Origin: Magnetococcales bacterium
GTDB taxonomy: Bacteria > Pseudomonadota > Magnetococcia > Magnetococcales > UBA8363
Direction: 5' to 3'
Assembly: GCA_002753515.1 (NCBI GenBank)
Contig: PEAK01000004.1
Span: 1-64,000 of the forward strand
Length of the DNA stretch: 64,000 nucleotides
The notes under the pieces are model-generated. The model was not told the DNA's origin. It saw only the letters and a program-made list of their open reading frames with translations, and did no database searches. Positions 1 through 9,775 of this stretch are shown in pieces. The translations under genes were made by a program, and so were the position numbers. Position 1 is the stretch's first letter, and every line of letters begins with the position of its first letter.

Positions 1-956
1 TTGTGCGCCCTGGGATGGGCGGCGTCATAGATGCGCGCCAATCCCGCCCGGTCCAAGTGGGTATATTTTTGCGTGGTGGAAAGGCTGGCGTGACCCAACA
101 TTTCCTGGATGGCGCGTAAATCAGCCCCCGCCTGCAACAGATGGGTGGCAAAGGCATGACGCATGGCATGGGGCGTGGTTTTTTCCGGCAGGGAAAGCCA
201 TCTTCTGCGGTGTTGCAGCAAACGTTGAACTTGGCGCGGGTTGAGGCGGAGTTCCCGTTCGGGCCATTTTTGCCCAATGAACACCGGGTGATCGGGTTTC
301 AGGGGGCCTACAAGGGGGACCAGATGCTTGAAATAGTGTTCCAGGCACACTTGTGACACCGGACTGATGGGGACGATACGTTCTTTATTGCCTTTGCCAA
401 TCACCCGGATTTCCCGTAGCGCCAGGTTGAGGCGTCCATGGTCCAGGCCACACAATTCGCCAATACGTATTCCCGAGCCATAGAGCAATTCCATAATGGC
501 GGCGTCACGGGCCAACACCCACGCATGTTCGCTGTCCCGGTCGAGTTCCACCGGGGCGGGTGTTTCAACCAGTCGGGCGGTATCCTCTTCGCTGGGGGCG
601 CGTGGGAGACGGATCCCCAATTTGGGGGTGGCAATCCATTTGGCGGGATTGGTGGTGACAAGGCCACGGCGCTCCAGGAAAGTCAGCCAAGCGCGTATCG
701 CAGCGATGCGACGTTGCATGGTGGATTTGGCCAGTTTGGCGCGTAAACAATAACTTAAATAAGATCGCAAATGGTTGGGCCGCAGGGTGGTCGCATCGCT
801 CCGGGTCAGCTCTTTGCCGGTGGATGTGAACCAAAACTGTGAAAAATGTAATAAATCCTGGCGATAGGCGCAGCAGGTATTGCGAGCTGCCCCTTTTTCC
901 ACCTCCAGGCTTGTCAAAAAATCGGCGAACGGATGGGAAGGCGGCAAAGGGTCCAT
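1..956 (-). CDS. xerC: Tyrosine recombinase XerC/XerD family, truncated at window edge
   Basis: Manual reverse translation gives MDPLPPSHPFADFLTSLEVEKGAARNTCCAYRQDLLHF... through HAMRHAFATHLLQAGADLRAIQEMLGHASLSTTQKYTHL, with the catalytic R/H/Y motifs; runs off the left edge so it is absent from the ORF track. Confidence 0.88.
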   Translation of the reverse strand, partial: MDPLPPSHPFADFLTSLEVEKGAARNTCCAYRQDLLHFSQFWFTSTGKELTRSDATTLRPNHLRSYLSYCLRAKLAKSTMQRRIAAIRAWLTFLERRGLVTTNPAKWIATPKLGIRLPRAPSEEDTARLVETPAPVELDRDSEHAWVLARDAAIMELLYGSGIRIGELCGLDHGRLNLALREIRVIGKGNKERIVPISPVSQVCLEHYFKHLVPLVGPLKPDHPVFIGQKWPERELRLNPRQVQRLLQHRRRWLSLPEKTTPHAMRHAFATHLLQAGADLRAIQEMLGHASLSTTQKYTHLDRAGLARIYDAAHPRAH

Positions 957-1155
957 GCGGGGAGATGGCCTGTTTTTTTGAGATGATGATCGCAAAAAAG
1001 GTATCGTGCAAGTTGGCTTTACGCATAATTCGTGCCGCTGGCAAGGAGGTGACATTGGCTTCGATGGAGCAAGAAACAAAGGCTTACATCTTGAATTTGT
1101 GCGTATTTCAAGTGGGCAATTTTAAGAGATATTGACCTTTCCCCTAGGCTTTCAT

Positions 1156-1177
1156 ATTATTAGCAAAACCTGATAAT
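1156..1177. promoter_or_regulatory. Imperfect inverted repeat ATTATTAG-N6-CTGATAAT, candidate ArsR-family operator
   Basis: One-mismatch palindrome about 66 bp upstream of the ArsR-family ORF. Confidence 0.35.
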
Positions 1178-1242
1178 CCAGGCAGCACTTTTAAAAAAAC
1201 GGTATTTCACGTAGGTTTCCACTACTCAGGAAGGATTGGGGC

Positions 1243-1539
1243 GTGCCCAACGCATTTGTTGATGATGACATAGAAAAGGTGGCGCGTTGCATGAAGGCTT
1301 TGGCTCATCCGCTGCGGTTGAAGATTTTGGTTGCCCTGAGTGATCAGGAAATGAGCGTCCAGGATTTGGTCGAGCGGGTAGGGACGACGCAATCCAATGT
1401 TTCCCAACATTTGACCATCATGCGGGATAAAAATATTTTGTCTTCCAGGCGCGAAGCCAATCAGGTGTTTTATCGGGTGGGTGATTGCAAAGTGTTGGAA
1501 TTGGTCGCCTTGACCAAGTCCATCTTTTGCACCCCGTGA
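1243..1539 (+). CDS. ArsR/SmtB-family winged-helix transcriptional regulator
   Basis: MKALAHPLRLKILVALSDQEMSVQDLVERVGTTQSNVSQHLTIMRDKNILSSRREANQVFYRV is a typical ArsR HTH. Confidence 0.88.
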   Translation: MPNAFVDDDIEKVARCMKALAHPLRLKILVALSDQEMSVQDLVERVGTTQSNVSQHLTIMRDKNILSSRREANQVFYRVGDCKVLELVALTKSIFCTP

Positions 1540-1575
1540 TGGTTCACTCTTAATAGACGATGGACGGATTCGGTC

Positions 1576-1995
1576 ATGGCATGGTTGCAGGAAAACGGCT
1601 CGACGTTGCTGATGGTCATCATATTTCTGGCGCTGGCGTTTCGCGGACCGGCGCTGGCTTGGTATTACCGGGTTGGATCGTTGAGCGTGCATGATCTGTC
1701 GAAGCGTCTGGCAGACTCGCCACCGGTCGTTGTAATTGATGTTCGTACGCCAGGGGAGTATGCTCAAGGGCATGTGGCCGTTGCCCGGTTGTATCCTTTG
1801 AGCAGTTTGAAAAGCCAGATGGCGGAAATAAAAAAGGTGGTCCGCGATCAGGATGTTGCGGTCATTTGCCGATCAGGGAACCGCTCTTTGATGGGTTCGG
1901 TCATCCTGAAACGCTCGGGTTTGCAAAAGGTGTATAACGTGAACGGTGGCATGACTCATTGGGAATCGCAGGGCTATCCGGTCAGTCGGGGATAG
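1576..1995 (+). CDS. Membrane-anchored rhodanese-domain protein
   Basis: N-terminal TM segment, then VIDVRTPGEYAQGHV and active-site loop VICRSGNRS. Confidence 0.88.
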   Translation: MAWLQENGSTLLMVIIFLALAFRGPALAWYYRVGSLSVHDLSKRLADSPPVVVIDVRTPGEYAQGHVAVARLYPLSSLKSQMAEIKKVVRDQDVAVICRSGNRSLMGSVILKRSGLQKVYNVNGGMTHWESQGYPVSRG

Positions 1996-2041
1996 CACGG
2001 TGGAAGTGGGTGTGTGACCCTGGGAAGGCACTGTTGTTAAG

Positions 2042-2710
2042 GTGGGCAGCATGACGGATGGTCAGGCGATCATGGAGAAGGAAGTCAAGTTGACCGCTGC
2101 CAACGCGGCGACTCTGGATGGTGTGATGCGCGATCCAGAGGTTTTGGCCAAGGCGGGTGGTAAGCCCTGGCGTTCCCGAACGCTGGTGAGTACCTACCTG
2201 GATACCCCGGGACAAGCGCTCTTAACCCATAAGTTTGGCTTTCGTTTTCGCCGGTTGAGCGAAACCGGGGAGTGGAAGGCTTGTTTGAAGGGCGAGGGCA
2301 AGCTTAAGGATGGGTATAGCGTTCGCAGTGAGTGGGAACAAAATGTTCCCGGTCCTGTGGATCGCTTTTCCTTGTTACCAGAGGGATCTTTACGGCAGCA
2401 GGTTTTGGCTGTGGCACCGGGGGGCGAGTTGTTGGTCCCTTTGGTGGAAACTGCATTTGTGCGTCATATCCTGGTTTTGAGTCTTGGGGACGATAGTTTG
2501 GCTGAATTGGCTTTGGATCAGGGGGAAATTCGTGCAGGCGGCAAAATTTTCCCCCTGTTTGAGGTGGAACTGGAACAAAAAGCAGGTCGGGTGGAACCGA
2601 TGCTCGATTTTGCCGACGCTTTGCGGCACCGCCATGCTCTCAAGGCGTCGCAACACTCCAAGTTTGCCCTGGGGTTGCAGTTGTTACACGGGGATTGGGG
2701 CCATTGGTGA
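2042..2710 (+). CDS. CYTH domain-containing protein (inorganic triphosphatase/YgiF-like)
   Basis: N-terminal ExExK motif EKEVK; STYLDTPGQALLTHKFGFRFRR and ACLKGEGK are CYTH-like. Confidence 0.75.
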   Translation: MGSMTDGQAIMEKEVKLTAANAATLDGVMRDPEVLAKAGGKPWRSRTLVSTYLDTPGQALLTHKFGFRFRRLSETGEWKACLKGEGKLKDGYSVRSEWEQNVPGPVDRFSLLPEGSLRQQVLAVAPGGELLVPLVETAFVRHILVLSLGDDSLAELALDQGEIRAGGKIFPLFEVELEQKAGRVEPMLDFADALRHRHALKASQHSKFALGLQLLHGDWGHW

Positions 2711-2767
2711 TGGTCGTAATGGACTTAAGGCCCTGAATGGTGAATTCGGATAAGGAGCCTTAAAAAA

Positions 2768-4147
2768 GTGAAGTATATCAGTACGCGGGGCGGTGTAGCC
2801 CCCATTCCTTTTTCCCAAGCGGTTACCATGGGGTTGGCGACGGACGGTGGTTTGCTTCTCCCTGAAACCATTCCCCTGATATCCCGGGCCACTCTGGAGC
2901 GTTGGTCGGGCTTGTCTTTTGTGGCCTTGGCACAGGCGGTAATCGGCCAATTCGTTGCCGGGGATGACATTCCCCGCGATGATCTCAATCTTTTGATTTC
3001 CAATGCATTCAGTACATTCTCCCACCCCGAGGTGACCCCTGTGGTCCCTGTGGGCGATCATTACGTTTTGGAATTGTTTCATGGCCCCACCTTGGCTTTC
3101 AAGGATGTTGCGCTGCAATTGTTGGGTAACTTGTTTGAATATTTGCTGAAACGGGATGGTGGTCGGCTGAATATTCTGGGTGCTACCTCGGGGGATACCG
3201 GTTCGGCGGCCATTCACGGCGTGCGTGGCAAGAAAGGGATGGAGATTTTTATCCTGCATCCGCATGGACGTGTCTCACCGATCCAGGAACGGCAGATGAC
3301 TACCGTATTGGATGCCAACGTCCATAATATTGCCATACGGGGGACGTTTGATGATGGTCAGGCGATTGTAAAAAGACTTTTCAACGATCTGGACTTTAAA
3401 AATAACTATAATTTGGGTGCGGTGAATTCCATTAACTGGGCGCGGATTGTGGCGCAGGTTGTCTATTATTTTTATGCTTGGGGGCGACTTTCAGGGGGGG
3501 ATTGTGAACGAAAGGTTGATTTTTCAGTGCCTACTGGCAACTTTGGCGATGTTTTTGCTGGGTACGTCGCCAAACGAATGGGATTGCCGATGGGAAAATT
3601 GTTATTGGCAACCAACCTCAACGATATCTTGACGCGGTTTTTCTCCACGGGTGGTTATTATCTGGGTCGTGTGCATCCGACCATGAGCCCATCAATGGAC
3701 ATTCAAGTTTCCTCGAACTTTGAACGATACTTATTCTACCTGTTGCACGAAGATCCCCGGGCTGTCCGGGAAAAGATGGCGGAACTGGAGTCGGGAAACG
3801 GTTTTGCAGTTTCTGAAGAGGTCATGCGGCGTACGGGTGATTTCCGGGCCGTGGCTGTGGGCGAGGTCGAAACGTTGGAGACCATTCGCAAGGTTTATCA
3901 GGCCCATGGTTACCTTCTGGATCCGCACACGGCGGTCGGTTTTGCAGCCGCCCTGGAAACACCAGGGGTGGTGTGCTTGGCGACTGCCCATCCGGCCAAA
4001 TTTGGCGATGCCGTCAAGCAGGCCATTGGTCGCGAGCCGGATCGACCGAAGTCGTTGGCGGGGCTTGAGCAATTACCGCGTCGGGTGGAAGTGCTGCCTG
4101 CTGATGTTAACGTGGTACGGAATTTTATCATGAGCAGGTTGGGTTGA
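2768..4147 (+). CDS. thrC: Threonine synthase
   Basis: Full-length PLP fold-type II protein; MKYISTRGGVAPIPFSQAV, GPTLAFKDVALQLLG (PLP lysine), GATSGDTGSAA. Confidence 0.95.
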   Translation: MKYISTRGGVAPIPFSQAVTMGLATDGGLLLPETIPLISRATLERWSGLSFVALAQAVIGQFVAGDDIPRDDLNLLISNAFSTFSHPEVTPVVPVGDHYVLELFHGPTLAFKDVALQLLGNLFEYLLKRDGGRLNILGATSGDTGSAAIHGVRGKKGMEIFILHPHGRVSPIQERQMTTVLDANVHNIAIRGTFDDGQAIVKRLFNDLDFKNNYNLGAVNSINWARIVAQVVYYFYAWGRLSGGDCERKVDFSVPTGNFGDVFAGYVAKRMGLPMGKLLLATNLNDILTRFFSTGGYYLGRVHPTMSPSMDIQVSSNFERYLFYLLHEDPRAVREKMAELESGNGFAVSEEVMRRTGDFRAVAVGEVETLETIRKVYQAHGYLLDPHTAVGFAAALETPGVVCLATAHPAKFGDAVKQAIGREPDRPKSLAGLEQLPRRVEVLPADVNVVRNFIMSRLG

Positions 4148-4494
4148 TGTTGGCCCGCCTGTTTGGAGGCAAGAAAAAACCACGCAGCAACAACGAGAGG
4201 ATATTGTCCCGTTTTCCTCTTGCTGTTCGAGTTTCGCTGGTTTTGGAAAATGGTGCCGTGGTGCATGGCACCTTGAAAAATATGAGTACCCGGGGCCTGT
4301 TCATGAGTACCATGGATCGCCCGTTTGGACTGGAAACAGGAGAAGAAGGGGATGTTGGCTTGGAGGTTGATAATCCCGTCGATGGTTCACAAATGCGGTT
4401 TCCTTGCGAAGTGGTGCGCGTGGATCGTGAAGGGGTAGCGTTGCGTTTTCTCGTTCAAGCGGACAATCGGGGAGGGAGTTTTTACCCGGATTGA
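4147..4494 (+). CDS. PilZ domain-containing protein
   Basis: RFPLAVRVSLVLENG...GTLKNMSTRGLFMST; start overlaps the thrC stop. Confidence 0.7.
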   Translation: MLARLFGGKKKPRSNNERILSRFPLAVRVSLVLENGAVVHGTLKNMSTRGLFMSTMDRPFGLETGEEGDVGLEVDNPVDGSQMRFPCEVVRVDREGVALRFLVQADNRGGSFYPD

Positions 4495-4584
4495 TTCTGG
4501 ATGCATATTTCGATGCCTTTCCTTTTATTGTTTGGATGAGGGCTTCTGCAGTTCCATGGTTGATGGCAGCACTATTGAAACCCA

Positions 4585-5304
4585 ATGAAGCGCGGCTCTT
4601 ACATGAAAATATCAAGGATTTTATGGCACGTTGGCGGCGCGATGTTATTCGCCGTCCTTTCCAACCACAGCACCGCCTGGGCTGATATATACACCTACGT
4701 GGATGCCCGGGGTGTGGTGCACTTGACGGATCGCCCTTCCGATCCACGTTACCAGCTTCTCATGCGTACCCAACCGGTAGCCAAAATTGAGGACCGCAAA
4801 ATCCAGCCTGTCAAAGGATACGGTTATGGCTATGGGACCAGGGGGTATGGCAACAACAGCTACGCCGATGCGACATATGGCAATGTCTATGATCCCTGGG
4901 GGTATTCTGTGGAACCTTATGTGGGGATCATCCGCGAGGCTTCCAAACGCACGGGTATCAACGATGCGTTGCTCAAGGCGGTGATTCGCGCCGAATCTTC
5001 GTTCAATCCCCTGGCTGTTTCCCGAAAAGGGGCGGTGGGTCTGATGCAGCTCATGCCGGATACCGCAAAACGATATGGTGTCAGGAACCGCCTGGATCCC
5101 AATGCCAATATTCATGGTGGTGCCCAGTTCCTGAAAGATCTCATGTACCAGTTTGACAACAATCTGACCTTATCCCTTGCCGCCTATAATGCCGGGGAAG
5201 GGGCGGTTCGCAAGCATGGCAACACCGTGCCCCCCTATCAGGAAACCAGACGTTACGTGGCCAAGGTGCTGCATTTCTATAACCAATATCGTTATTCGAT
5301 GTGA
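4585..5304 (+). CDS. Lytic transglycosylase (SLT) with N-terminal DUF4124-like segment
   Basis: IYTYVDARGVVHLTDRPSD (DUF4124-like) and ALLKAVIRAESSFNPLAVSRKGAVGLMQLMPDTAKRYGV (SLT). Confidence 0.9.
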   Translation: MKRGSYMKISRILWHVGGAMLFAVLSNHSTAWADIYTYVDARGVVHLTDRPSDPRYQLLMRTQPVAKIEDRKIQPVKGYGYGYGTRGYGNNSYADATYGNVYDPWGYSVEPYVGIIREASKRTGINDALLKAVIRAESSFNPLAVSRKGAVGLMQLMPDTAKRYGVRNRLDPNANIHGGAQFLKDLMYQFDNNLTLSLAAYNAGEGAVRKHGNTVPPYQETRRYVAKVLHFYNQYRYSM

Positions 5305-6434
5305 ACCACATGGGTGAAGCGGCGTTGATGCAGGACAGGAAACTTGGTGTATTGCCGGTACGGGAAAACGCCAAGAGATTAGGCAGGTCTGTTCTGTGCT
5401 GTCTTGGCCATCGGTTTGTTGTGGTGCTTGGACTCTTCTTGCAGGTTTTCTCTGGCGTTTCGTTTGCGGAAGAAAAATTTGCGGATGATTTCAATCGTCC
5501 CGAAGGAGCCGTCCTGGGGAATGGCTGGGAGGTCGTGCCACTGCAAAAGACATGCACCAATGTGGATGAAGAGTCGCAGAAGTCGGCGGATACCGATAAG
5601 GAGAGCAAAAAGGAGATGAAAGCCCGCGAGGGTGACGGGGCGGGTCAGCGACCGCAAGCCAAGGCGGAAGTGCCAGCGGGTGCTGCGATGGCGGAGATCA
5701 GCAATAGCATGTTGTATCTCCATTATGGCAATGGCCAAAGCCCGGTGATGGTGCAACGGTTGTTGGACAAGAAGGTAACGCGACTCTCCATGGATTTGAC
5801 CCCGTTGTATGCCATGGCTGGGGAGGATGACCGGGCGTCCATGGTGGCCAGGATGGCCTACCTGGATTATGGGGGACATGTATTGGGGGAAATTCAGTAT
5901 CACTATTATAACGTTGCTGCAGAAGTGGGCGCATCGTCCGACACGCTCCATATCATCAAGGAAAAAGGGGGATTTGAGGGGGAGATGCGCCACGTATCGA
6001 TTGATGCGGGGACGATTCTGCAACAAAAGCTACGCGGTGTGGATGCGCGCAAAATTGCCCGGACCCAACTCTCTTTCGCGATCTCCTCCGGGCTTTGTGG
6101 TGCCACCGTTGAGGGGTATGTCGATAATGTCGTTGCCACCCTGGCCGATGGCGTTGGTTTGATGCGTTTGAATAAAGAGGAAATCAAGGCGTTGGTGGAT
6201 GTGGGAATGCACTTGCATGGCAAGGAATCCCGTGACTTTGCCAAAACGTGGGTCGATGCCCTGATCAAAGCTTATGGTCGCGAAAAGGTTGTTGGTTGGC
6301 TCAGTGAAATTCCTCAGAGTGCCCGCACCAATCCCGACAAACTCCTCGCCTTGGTCAAGGACACTTACGGACTGTCGGGCCGTGAAGCCTTTGAAACCGC
6401 CTTTGCCATTCAATACCTGCTGCACGCCATGTGA
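5301..6434 (+). CDS. Hypothetical secreted protein
   Basis: Long ORF with N-terminal hydrophobic segment; overlaps upstream stop; family not recognised. Confidence 0.6.
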   Translation: MNHMGEAALMQDRKLGVLPVRENAKRLGRSVLCCLGHRFVVVLGLFLQVFSGVSFAEEKFADDFNRPEGAVLGNGWEVVPLQKTCTNVDEESQKSADTDKESKKEMKAREGDGAGQRPQAKAEVPAGAAMAEISNSMLYLHYGNGQSPVMVQRLLDKKVTRLSMDLTPLYAMAGEDDRASMVARMAYLDYGGHVLGEIQYHYYNVAAEVGASSDTLHIIKEKGGFEGEMRHVSIDAGTILQQKLRGVDARKIARTQLSFAISSGLCGATVEGYVDNVVATLADGVGLMRLNKEEIKALVDVGMHLHGKESRDFAKTWVDALIKAYGREKVVGWLSEIPQSARTNPDKLLALVKDTYGLSGREAFETAFAIQYLLHAM

Positions 6435-6487
6435 TGTGAGCGCAGGGTATCCAAAATATTTTTCCGTCTGAGCATGAGCCTTGAAAG

Positions 6488-6531
6488 GGCGGTGCGATGC
6501 CTGTTACGGCATCCCGCCTGCGTTTTTTTTT
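6488..6531 (+). terminator. Rho-independent terminator
   Basis: GGCGG-tgc-GATGCC-TGTTAC-GGCATC-CCGCC stem followed by a T9 run. Confidence 0.7.
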
Positions 6532-6740
6532 GCCGTGTCCCCACATTTTTTTTAAAAAAAATCACACTTCACCAAACCTGCATGTATCCTCAACCAATTC
6601 TATACCTTTCTCCTGGTACTGTCCTGGCGTCGTTCAGGTTAACAATCTGATCAGGTTTTCTTCGCTCCCGCAGTCATTGAGAATCAAACAATGGCCGCAG
6701 GGTTGAGAGACGCCCGATCACAACTATCTGAAAGGGTGCC

Positions 6741-8534
6741 ATGTCTTCTCAAGCGATTGCTTTACGTCATTTGTTCCCCCTGTTGTACTGGTGGCCCATG
6801 GTCAACCGGGATAATCTAAAATCTGATTTGATGGCAGGGTTTACCGGGGCGGTCGCCGTCCTGCCACAGGGGGTGGCATTTGCCACCATTGCCGGCATGC
6901 CACCTGAATATGGCATCTATGCCGGTATCGTACCGGCGATCATTGCCGCACTTTTTGGTTCCTCATGGCATTTGGTTTCGGGTCCGACGACAGCCGCCTC
7001 GATTGTCATTTTTTCCGTCCTGTCCCCTCACGCCGAACCGGGTTCAACCCATTATGTCCAACTGGCCCTGACGTTGACTTTCATGGTGGGTCTGATCCAG
7101 TTGGGTCTGGGTATGGCGCGACTGGGCGTGTTGGTCAACTTTATCTCCCATTCGGTTGTCATCGGTTTCACAGCCGGGGCCGCCATCCTGATTGCCACCA
7201 ATCAGGTGAAACATTTCACTGGCCTGACCATCCCCAGGGGGGCGTCCTTTTCCGAAACGTGGATCCTTGTGATGCAGCACCTCACTGAGGCCAATCTTAC
7301 CTTGATCGCGATTGGTACCGTGACCCTCCTGTCAGGCATTATCACCAAACGGTTTTTTCCCAAACTGCCTTACATGATCGTGGCCCTGCTGGCCGGCAGC
7401 ATTCTCGGAGTGGTGTTGAGTCACCTCAATCCCAAGGTCGCCATCAGCACCGTAGGTGCGCTGCCCATCTCCCTTCCCCCCCTTTCGGCACCGCTTTTTT
7501 CGTTGAATGCCTTTCGCGAATTGTCTACCGGTGCCCTGGCCGTGGCCTTGTTGGCCTTGACCGAAGCGGTTTCCATAGCCAGGGCCCTGGGTGTGCGCTC
7601 CGGTCAGAACATCAATGGGAATCAGGAATTTATTGGACAGGGACTCTCCAATCTGTTTGGCTGCTTTTTCTCCAGTTATGTGGCCACCGGGTCATTCAAT
7701 CGCAGCGGTCTCAATTATGCGTCTGGTGCCAAAAGCCCCATGGCCTCAATTTTCTCGGGCGTCATGTTGCCTCCCATTCTGTTGTTGGTCGGACCCTGGA
7801 TCAACTACATGCCCAATGCCGCAATGGCTGGAATCCTCTTTCTGGTGGCCTGGGGCCTCATCGATTTGCATCATATCGCGCAAATCTTGCGTTCCGAGGC
7901 GGCTGAAAAAATCATCCTGATCACTACTTTCACCGGCACGATTCTCCTGGATTTGGAAGTGGCGATTTTGGTGGGGGTTTTCCTATCGCTGACCTTTTAT
8001 CTGGCCCGCACGTCCCGACCCCGGGTACTTTTCGGGGTTCCCGATGCCCAATGCCCTGTTAGAAGCTTTTCCACCGAACCTTATGTTACCGAATGCCCGC
8101 AATTGCGTATTGCCCGGGTTGATGGTTCTCTCTTTTTCGCTGCCGTCGATCACGTGCGCGAATCCCTGCAACAGGGATGTGGTGACGTCAAACACTTGGC
8201 CATCATCGCCTCAGGTATCAATTTTGTCGATCTCGCAGGTGCCGAATTCCTTGCCCGGGAGGCCCATAGACGCCGTCAACAAGGGGGTGGTCTCTACATT
8301 ATCGGTGCCAAGGATCAGGTTTGGGAAATCCTCGCAAAAGGGGGTTACCTGGATATTCTCGGCAGCAACAATATGTTCCAGACCAAAGGGGTTGCCATTC
8401 GCCTCATCCACGAAAAATTGCGCCACGAGCAATGCCAAATTTGCGATAAGAAAATATTTCTCGAATGTCTCGGCCAAACGAACCAGGATCAGTTGCAAAG
8501 CAACCTTTCCAACACCCAATCAACACACCATTGA
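6741..8534 (+). CDS. SulP family anion transporter (SLC26-like) with C-terminal STAS domain
   Basis: Many TM segments; GFTGAVAVLPQGVAFATIAGMPPEYGIYAGIVPAI...SGPTTAASIV; C-terminal STAS-like GINFVDLAGAEFL. Confidence 0.93.
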   Translation: MSSQAIALRHLFPLLYWWPMVNRDNLKSDLMAGFTGAVAVLPQGVAFATIAGMPPEYGIYAGIVPAIIAALFGSSWHLVSGPTTAASIVIFSVLSPHAEPGSTHYVQLALTLTFMVGLIQLGLGMARLGVLVNFISHSVVIGFTAGAAILIATNQVKHFTGLTIPRGASFSETWILVMQHLTEANLTLIAIGTVTLLSGIITKRFFPKLPYMIVALLAGSILGVVLSHLNPKVAISTVGALPISLPPLSAPLFSLNAFRELSTGALAVALLALTEAVSIARALGVRSGQNINGNQEFIGQGLSNLFGCFFSSYVATGSFNRSGLNYASGAKSPMASIFSGVMLPPILLLVGPWINYMPNAAMAGILFLVAWGLIDLHHIAQILRSEAAEKIILITTFTGTILLDLEVAILVGVFLSLTFYLARTSRPRVLFGVPDAQCPVRSFSTEPYVTECPQLRIARVDGSLFFAAVDHVRESLQQGCGDVKHLAIIASGINFVDLAGAEFLAREAHRRRQQGGGLYIIGAKDQVWEILAKGGYLDILGSNNMFQTKGVAIRLIHEKLRHEQCQICDKKIFLECLGQTNQDQLQSNLSNTQSTHH

Positions 8535-8551
8535 CCAAGGAATGAAACACC

Positions 8552-9040
8552 ATGTCCTATTATCGTAAACACTTCGCAATCATCGAACTGAACGAAAAAG
8601 GGGTACTCACCGCACGGCATGCGTGGAAGCTGGCCTGTTCTCTCCAAGCGGAACTGGCCATTTCCGTAGTGGTGGATTATACTCCCGGATGGGAAGGTGG
8701 CTACGCTCCTTTCCTCACGCCACGACAAATGAAGTCCGAGATCATGAAAGATATTGCCAAACGCCTGGATGCCATGTTGGAGGATATTGGTATTACCGGC
8801 GTCGAACAAATCATTATTGAAGGCCCTGTTCCGCGCAGTATCCTCGAGATTGCCGGGTCATGGGGGGCCGATCTGTTGGTGGTCGGATCCAACGCTTCCT
8901 ACGGGCTCAATCAGGGTGCCAGCGGGATCAGGGCCCTGCGCATGCATGGGTTCTCCATGGATCTGCTGACCCTTAATACCGCCAATGTTGAAACGGGATG
9001 GCGGGGACGTCTGGTTCACGCCTTATCAGGCGTTTTCTGA
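8552..9040 (+). CDS. Universal stress protein (UspA) family
   Basis: IIIEGPVPRSILEIAGSWGADLLVVGSNA resembles the Usp nucleotide-binding motif. Confidence 0.75.
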   Translation: MSYYRKHFAIIELNEKGVLTARHAWKLACSLQAELAISVVVDYTPGWEGGYAPFLTPRQMKSEIMKDIAKRLDAMLEDIGITGVEQIIIEGPVPRSILEIAGSWGADLLVVGSNASYGLNQGASGIRALRMHGFSMDLLTLNTANVETGWRGRLVHALSGVF

Positions 9041-9061
9041 TCTCCATGATACTATCGGATA

Positions 9062-9775
9062 TTGTCCCCAGGAGATTATAGATCCGTGCGCTTGCTGATC
9101 ATCGAAGACAATCAGGATCTGGCAATCAGTCTCCTGGAATATTTTTCCGAGCATGATCATGTGGTTGATACCGCCGGCGATGGCCTGACGGGTCTGCATC
9201 TGGCGGTGGTCAATGAATATGACGCCATCATCCTCGATATCATGTTACCAGGGATGGATGGTCTTAAACTTTGCCGCAAATTGCGGGAGCAAGCGGGTAA
9301 AACGACCCCGATCCTCATCCTGACCGCACGGGATACCTTGGATGATAAAATCATCGGTCTGGATGCGGGTGCCGATGACTACATGGTCAAACCATTTGCC
9401 CTGCGGGAAGTGGAAGCGCGTTTGCGTTCTATTGTCCGACGTAACCAGCCACAAGGGGTGTTACCAGTATTGACCGTTGGCGATCTGATTTTCGATACGA
9501 CAACTTTTCTGGTTACGCGGGCCAATCAACGCATCGAGCTGCCACCCATTCCGCTCAAATTACTGGAACTTTTGATGCGTCATTCCCCCAAAGTCGTCAG
9601 CAAAAGCGAAATGGAGGCGGCGATTTGGGGGGACGATCCCCCCGACAGCGATGTCCTGAAAACCCATTTGCATGTCCTGCGCAACGCCATCGACAAACCG
9701 TATTCCCGGGATTTGTTGCATACCGTGCGGGGGATCGGTTATCGCCTGGTGGCCGACAGTGCGCCTCTCTCATAG
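9062..9775 (+). CDS. OmpR-family response regulator (true start may be GTG at 9086)
   Basis: LLIIEDNQDLAISLLEYF, ILDIMLPGMDGLKL, LTARDTLDDKIIGLDAGADDYMVKPF; C-terminal winged helix. Confidence 0.92.
   Translation: MSPGDYRSVRLLIIEDNQDLAISLLEYFSEHDHVVDTAGDGLTGLHLAVVNEYDAIILDIMLPGMDGLKLCRKLREQAGKTTPILILTARDTLDDKIIGLDAGADDYMVKPFALREVEARLRSIVRRNQPQGVLPVLTVGDLIFDTTTFLVTRANQRIELPPIPLKLLELLMRHSPKVVSKSEMEAAIWGDDPPDSDVLKTHLHVLRNAIDKPYSRDLLHTVRGIGYRLVADSAPLS

Noticed and set aside
1-956. Integrase of a genomic island
   Set aside because: Sequence reads as a housekeeping XerC/D recombinase with no att repeats or phage genes nearby.
6540-6740. Possible riboswitch in the SulP leader
   Set aside because: Some short complementary stretches are visible, but I could not match them to any known aptamer consensus; needs cmsearch.
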